Assembly (NCBI GenBank): GCA_002964805.2
Contig: PUDQ02000032.1
Span: forward strand, 1,054,001 to 1,118,000
From: Trametes villosa
Lineage: Eukaryota > Basidiomycota > Agaricomycetes > Polyporales > Polyporaceae
Length of the DNA stretch: 64,000 bases
Direction: 5' to 3'
Numbering within the stretch: position 1 is the first letter of the stretch; each line of letters begins with the position of its first letter. Positions 58,897-64,000 of the stretch are shown here, one piece after another. The notes below the pieces were generated by a model. The model was not told where the DNA came from. It was given only the letters and a program-made list of their open reading frames with translations, and searched no databases. The position numbers and the translations under genes are program-made.

Positions 58897-59614
58897 TCAC
58901 TGGACATACCAGCGCTGGTCGTTCGCGACGCACAGCCCGCCTTGAGCATTGTTGGACGCGCCGCAGTCGCTGGACAGCCAAGTGACGAGCTTCGACTGCA
59001 CAGCACAACACATGAGCTCGATCGACGGGATTAGTGGGATAGGGGCTTACCCATTCGGTACGGCAGTACACAAGGGTCGAGAAGTCCTGGTTCAGGAAGT
59101 ACGTGAGGCAAGTCTTGTACTGCATCGTGACCTTGTTCGTCGGGGTCTACGGGCATCCCGACGTTAGTATCTGCAGCGCGTGCTAGCGGTGTGGTGCTTA
59201 CGTTAGTGGCTGTGACGTTGAAGAGGACGCCGGTGTTCTGCGACTCATAGAGCAGAGCATCTGCTATGACGTTGCAGTCACCGGTGTTCAGGGTGCCAGC
59301 CGGGTTGAAACAGAATGTGTTGCCTGGAACGACGACAGCGTACGTGAGCAAGCTATTCACGAAGCGTCAACCGAGCACTTACAAGCAGCTCCGCAGACGT
59401 TGTTGCTCTGCCGCTTGACGAGACTGTCCGCCGTCACGGGCGTGTCCTCATCGCAGTGAGAGAATGAGACCTTGACGTTGTTGTCCTTGCCGATGTAGGC
59501 CTCGGACACGACCTCCTCGTTAGTGCAAGTCGGAGCGCCTCCCGAAGCGACGAGGGCAGCAGAAGTCGCCGTGACGGCGGCAAACAGAACAGAGAGGAGG
59601 GAGATGGCCTTCAT
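58897..59614 (-). CDS. Small secreted cysteine-rich protein
   Basis: Secreted protein of 182 residues, function unknown. Exons 59614-59383, 59323-59202, 59146-59051 and 58995-58897 join in frame. The N-terminus is a clear signal peptide (MKAISLLSVLFAAVTATSAA). The precursor contains ten cysteines, an even number compatible with five disulfides. A dibasic KR (~67-68) in SLVKRQSNNVCG is a possible Kex2 cleavage site, separating a short two-cysteine N-terminal part from an eight-cysteine C-terminal part. N-glycosylation sequons occur in FNVTATN. The last exon reads WLSSDCGASNNAQGGLC and ends RWYVQ. Size, secretion and cysteine content fit the effector-like class of basidiomycete small secreted proteins, but no specific family is recognised. 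The stop at 58897-58899 overlaps a potential GTGAGT donor, so a further short exon is possible. Confidence 0.78.
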
Positions 59615-61227
59615 CCTCGAAGTGTTGGTTGGGATGCGGGTGAAGCGAAGGTGTGTGGAGCGACGGAGGTGAGGAAACACAAGGCAAGAACGCGTTCAGC
59701 ACGCCCCTTATATACACCATGAGCACACAGAAGCCCGAGTGTCATCTGAGCCATGGATTTCCCCGACATGATTTAGAATAAGCTTCACGTGGAGTCGAGC
59801 GGCGTGGACTGAGGTGCCCAGTGCCCGCAGGATCAGCTGAGGCCGCGCAGACGTCGTGATCGGCGACCAGTGCCCGCTGTCCGTCGCCCGACAGGTCCCA
59901 TACGGGAGGCTCCAGAGCTGCACAGAGAATGCGGAGCGGCGGCCAGAAGAACCCAGAGGGTCGCCCAGGTGATCCTCGACGGGCGGCGAGTGCTGACGTA
60001 AGCAGAGAAGGCCGACAGTGTCGCGGAAAGCGGCCGCTGCGCTCAAGGCACGACGTTCCAGCCAGTGGTAGAGACGAATTGGCATCAGGATGCATCAGAG
60101 GCACTCGTCCAAGGCGGGGGTCATGGGCCGTACAGTGTATACGCCAAGACTGTCCTGCAAGGGCCAACACTTCAGTGACAGCGAGTCTACCGTTCGGGGA
60201 GCATGTGGTTGGGCGCAGTACTTAGCTTGCAGCATGGAGGACGGAAAGCATCGATACAAGTGAAGATGCCCTAGCGAGAGCTGATTGGACGCTATGTGTT
60301 CTTTCCCCCTCGTAGGCTCGGAAGGGATTGATTGGACGCATCGAGGCGCAAACGCGTCTGAAGCCACTGCAGCCAGCATAGGTTATGCATGCGGTGGTAC
60401 CAGGTATGAAGCTTACGGAACTCAAATACGACACGAACGTGAGCGTTCGTCAGCGTATTGAAGAGGGCATGTCATCGTCGCGGTCCGAGTCGTCGCCAGC
60501 GGTAAGTAGCAGCGTTGGCAGTTGCTGCTTTCAGTTGGCAGAAGCGATCGTACTTTCACCTAGTTTGACCCTTGTGTATCCTGCCAGTGTAGCCCAAGCA
60601 CCCTAGAACGTATAGCTCCCCCGGAGGAACAATTGTGGCAGACAAACTTTGAAAGCGAGACTGTGGCAAAATAGAGCTGGTCGGAGCGCTGCACTGGTTG
60701 GTCAACGGAACAAAGAGAGTTCCGTGTCGGGCTCGGGCTGCCCTGAGAACGCCACCCTGTTACTATCTCCGACTGATGGAGCAGTACAAGAATTGAACTC
60801 TGCTTTAACCCTGCTATCAGCTGAGTCTAAGCATTTGCGTCGGAGCTCTAAGCGCCACGGCCTCGAGGCTCGGAGCTGTGGCGCGGCTGTTTGATACAAT
60901 TGCACACGAGGACAATGAAAAGCTTGAGCGTTGCGGCGTGTTTGCCGGCTCTCTTTTGTGCTCACTCACTCTTGTCTGCGCGTACAAAAACCTCGTCTGC
61001 GTCCAGTTAGGCTGCCTCAGTCTCCCCTCTTCCCCCGTTCCCGACTACGCACGCCTCTCCGGACTGTCTAACGAGCTGCTCTTGACGAGAGTTCCAGTCA
61101 CGATCCACACGGTCCTTTTCCACACCTTCTAGCCTCTGCTCCGCTCGCGCTACCTGAGAAGTCTCGCCCATACTCACCGCGACTCATACACCCCCGACTT
61201 TTTACGACGACCTCCACCACCTGCACG
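59615..61227. other. 1.6-kb divergent intergenic region
   Basis: It separates two secreted-protein genes transcribed away from each other. Open frames here (59742-60170 minus, 60222-60434 minus, 60649-60894 plus) are short and show no domain. Directly left of 61228 the plus strand is CT/CA-rich (about 61100-61225), consistent with the LPMO promoter and leader. Confidence 0.45.
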
Positions 61228-62653
61228 ATGAAGCGCTGCGCCATCTTCGCCATCATCTCGGCCACCGTGCCTTACGTCGCTGCCCACGGCTTCGTCTCGC
61301 AAGTTGCGATTGACGGCAAGTCGTACGCGGGCAATGTCCCCAACAACTACAAGGGTGCGTTCTCTTTCGTTTGAGACAAGCGACAAGAATGCGCGGACGG
61401 TGCAGCGGGACGGAAAGTGCGGGGACCGACAGGGAGGAGTCGTTATGAACTGCCTCTTTGGGACGCGTCGTACGGATGTGAAGCGTCTGTGGTACATACC
61501 TCCTTCACATTTGCGCCACACCTTGTACTTCAGCCTAATCGTGCGCACACCCAACCGCGTCCTGCTGGTCTTTCCGAGAGTTTTCCCTGCTCCCCGCGCC
61601 TGTTCCGCTCTCCATTCTTCCCCGCGAAGCCCACGCTAGGACCCTGAGCTGACCTGTCTCACCCCCTCCCCCAGGCCCGAGCCCGATCCGCCTGATCTCA
61701 GACATCAGCCCCGTCAAGGGCGCGTCCAACCCAGACCTGAACTGCGGCCTCAACGCGCAACTGGCCGAGATGGTCGTGCCTGCGAACCCGGGCAGCACCG
61801 TCGAGTTCCAGTGGTCGGGCGGCGCCGGCCAGAAGGTACGCCCCCTCTTCCGTCGGCGCTCCGCACGCCTGCTAATCCCCGCGTGCGTTTGCAGTGGCCA
61901 CACAACACCGGCCCGCTGATGACCTACCTGGCGTCGTGCGGAGATACGACGTGCGACAAGTTCAACGGCTCGGACGCGCAGTTCTTCAAGATCGACGAGG
62001 CGGGCAAGAAGGCGAACGACCCGTCGCAGTGGGTCCAGCAGGACATCATGAACGGCGACTCCTTCTCCGTCACCCTCCCCCAGGACCTCGCCCCCGGCGA
62101 CTACCTCATCCGTCACGAGGTGCGTACCCCATGTTGCGCCCGCGCACTCAGCCGCTCACATTCTCCCTCGCAGATCATCGCCCTGCACCTCGCCGTGAGC
62201 AAGGGCGGCGCCGAGTTCTACCCGTCCTGCACGCAGATCCGCGTCTCCGGCTCCGGCAGCGGCAAGCCCTCCGACACCGTCACCTTCCCCGGTGGCTACA
62301 GCGACAGCGACCCGGGCATCTTCGACCCCTCCGTCTTCGACACCGACGCCAAGTACACCTTCCCCGGCCCGCCGCTCTCCAACCTCGCCGCGGCCTCTGG
62401 CGGCGTCTCGCCCCCTGCGACTGCGAGCGCGACCTTTGGCGCGTCCGCCACCGCGACCGGCACGGGCGCCACACATGTGGCGTCGCCATCTGCTTCCGCA
62501 GGCACGGGCGCGACGGGCGCGGCCGCGTCGGGCTCGAAGGGCCAGTGCCGCCTGAAGAAGAGCTCGAGCGCGTCGACGAAGAACGCGACGGCGAACACGA
62601 ACATGCCGCGGCACTACAGCCGCATCATGCGCCGCATCATGCACTCGAGCTGA
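61228..62653 (+). CDS. AA9 lytic polysaccharide monooxygenase (formerly GH61)
   Basis: Secreted copper enzyme that oxidatively cleaves cellulose or related glucans. Exons 61228-61354, 61675-61835, 61895-62119 and 62174-62653 give 330 residues. The signal peptide (MKRCAIFAIISATVPYVAA) is cut directly before His20 (HGFV), the N-terminal histidine of the copper brace. The second brace histidine is His99 in WPHNTGPL. RHEIIALHLA holds the conserved second-sphere histidine (~170 or 176). The segment AEFYPSC has Glu where many AA9s have Gln before the axial Tyr (~187). A Ser/Thr/Ala/Gly-rich linker follows (about 235-300); there is no CBM1. The protein ends in a basic stretch (RHYSRIMRRIMHSS). Intron 1 is 320 bp, long for this window. 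It is the clearest wood-decay marker here. Confidence 0.95.
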
Positions 62654-64000
62654 ACGCTCAACCAACTCTCCGCCGCGCGGTGCGCGGTTTACGATTATGA
62701 GGTCGGCGTGACGACGGATACGGGACTGGCTCCTATGACCGTGACGACGTGCTGCTGGTATTATATTCACATGTGTAGTTGTACAGCGTTAGACGACCTC
62801 TGTAGCGTTTAGTTAGCGGGCTTTCTGCTGTAATCTTTATTTAGGGCTCTTTACGAGAAATCGACGTTCCTTTCCAGTTTTCTGCTGTTGTCGATCGTCT
62901 TGCAGGTCTGCTCAGGATGAGAGTGGTACCGGGACTTTTGAAGCTTCGTCCAATGTTCGCAGCGAGGACCGTCCGCTGCCTCATGCGTTCGGCGGAGCAT
63001 GTTTGAGGGGAACATCATGCAGAGATTGCCGGACTGCTTGGTCCCCACGAGGTGGCGAGGGCGGGCGGGTGCTATTCTCCGACCCGAGGCAGACATCCAA
63101 TGTGCAAGCATAAAGGACGGTGGGTGCGGAGTCGTTGGGTGGTGGCTGTCAGGGTTGAGGGGTCCAAACACACAGTACCCCGGCACAGTGGCCGTGCTGG
63201 TAGCGCGTGGTTTGAACATGGGTGTCACTGTAAGCAGTCGCGTTTATTCCGTTGTTCTACGCTACATCATAGTTCTACGGAAGGCAACGCGTTCAAGCGA
63301 CATCGGACATGCCCAACGGTCGGAGAAGACGGTTCGGAGAGGACGCCTTGTGATTCCGGGTAGCCGCGGTGCCCTCCTGCGTTTTACTATGATAAGAAGA
63401 GAGGGGCGGTAACAGAGCATTGACACGAGGAGGGCAAGGGGGCTTTCCGTGTCGTACTACGCTGGCAGGCCGCTATAGTGAGCGCAGAACCTGGGCCTGT
63501 TCAACGCCGAGCGCAAGTGACCACGATAAGACCCAGTCGGCGCGTGGGTCGGGGCTCACCGAATGAAACGTGCGGTGAGAGTGGTACAACCGCCGAGGCG
63601 TTTGAGCCGGTACGAGCCCGGGCGGAGACACATCCAGAGAGCCGGCCAGCCAGGACATCCAAAGGCAATGTATGTCAAAATGAGTTAGCGGGTTTTCGTC
63701 ATATATAGGGGTCATCCCACCGTACCTCAGCGCCCTACCTCCTGATGATAGGTAGCAGCTACCCGCCGCCGATAGCTAATGGTACATAAAATACGACCGC
63801 TTATGTTACAAGGGCACTGCGAGTGTTTAAAAAGCAATGGAATAATTTCTAACCGCTACACGGTACGGTGTGGTGTAGTCCACGTTTGAAACCCCCACGC
63901 CCCCAATCGCGGACTCTACCCGTAAAGCCGAGCCATAATCCTCGGAGTGCGAATACCACGGCCGTCCACTACACAGCCTACGTCGGATATTTGCGACGGA
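62654..64000. other. Right flank without a recognised gene
   Basis: No gene is supported. Short frames (62851-63228 minus, 62999-63412 plus, 63473-63715 minus) lack recognisable content. The first few hundred bases should hold the LPMO 3' untranslated region. Confidence 0.45.

Noticed and set aside
1..64000. CRISPR arrays, bacterial operons or prophage
   Set aside because: The window is spliced fungal nuclear DNA; no regularly spaced repeats or bacterial gene organisation were seen.

Overview
This window looks like nuclear DNA of a filamentous basidiomycete, most likely a wood-decaying Agaricomycete (Polyporales-like). The evidence is the gene structure (many exons, introns mostly 45-90 nt with GTRNGT donors and CAG/TAG acceptors), the GC- and CpG-rich composition, a nuclear tRNA-Gly, and the gene content: an AA9 lytic polysaccharide monooxygenase, a secreted GH31 alpha-glucosidase, and a divergent HMG-box regulator with a fungal-type glutamine/serine/glycine-rich tail. 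Gene models were assembled by hand from open frames plus splice sites. In almost every case the exon phases add up to one uninterrupted frame.

Layout. 1.8-3.8 kb: NAP1 histone chaperone (-). 4.1-6.6 kb: a degenerate copy of a UBP14/USP5 deubiquitinase (-). 6.6-15.1 kb: a gene-free GC-rich block. 15.1-18.5 kb: the intact UBP14/USP5 gene (-), followed downstream by a 43-bp stump of NAP1. The two USP copies and the NAP1 5' end mark a segmental duplication. 18.8-20.9 kb: SSZ1 (+), divergent from USP. 21.1-22.2 kb: type II haloacid dehalogenase (+). 22.8-29.5 kb: four tandem same-strand paralogs (-) of a family I do not recognise, all with four exons and intron phases 0-1-0; the leftmost carries two opposite frameshifts. 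29.8-30.9 kb: GDT1/TMEM165 cation transporter (+). 34.8-36.4 kb: uridine phosphorylase-type nucleosidase (-), nine exons. 42.0-43.8 kb: HMG-box transcription factor (+). 47.0-48.4 kb: peroxisomal-type 2,4-dienoyl-CoA reductase (+), eight exons. 51.0-51.3 kb: coding relic of an unknown gene. 52.1-56.0 kb: GH31 alpha-glucosidase (+), fourteen exons, one GC-AG intron. 56.1 kb: tRNA-Gly(GCC) (-). 56.8-58.3 kb: leucine-rich hypothetical protein (+). 58.9-59.6 kb: small secreted cysteine-rich protein (-). 61.2-62.7 kb: AA9 LPMO (+).

Functional picture. Most recognised genes are single-copy housekeeping functions: chromatin assembly, ubiquitin-chain recycling, ribosome-associated folding, Golgi Mn/Ca homeostasis, pyrimidine salvage and fatty acid oxidation. 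The right third is enriched for secreted products (GH31, small secreted protein, AA9) that fit extracellular carbohydrate use. There are no operons, as expected for a fungus, but two short divergent promoters occur (USP/SSZ1, 361 bp; paralog 4/GDT1, 351 bp). The most novel material is the four-paralog array and the decaying USP duplicate, whose catalytic cysteine codon has become a stop.
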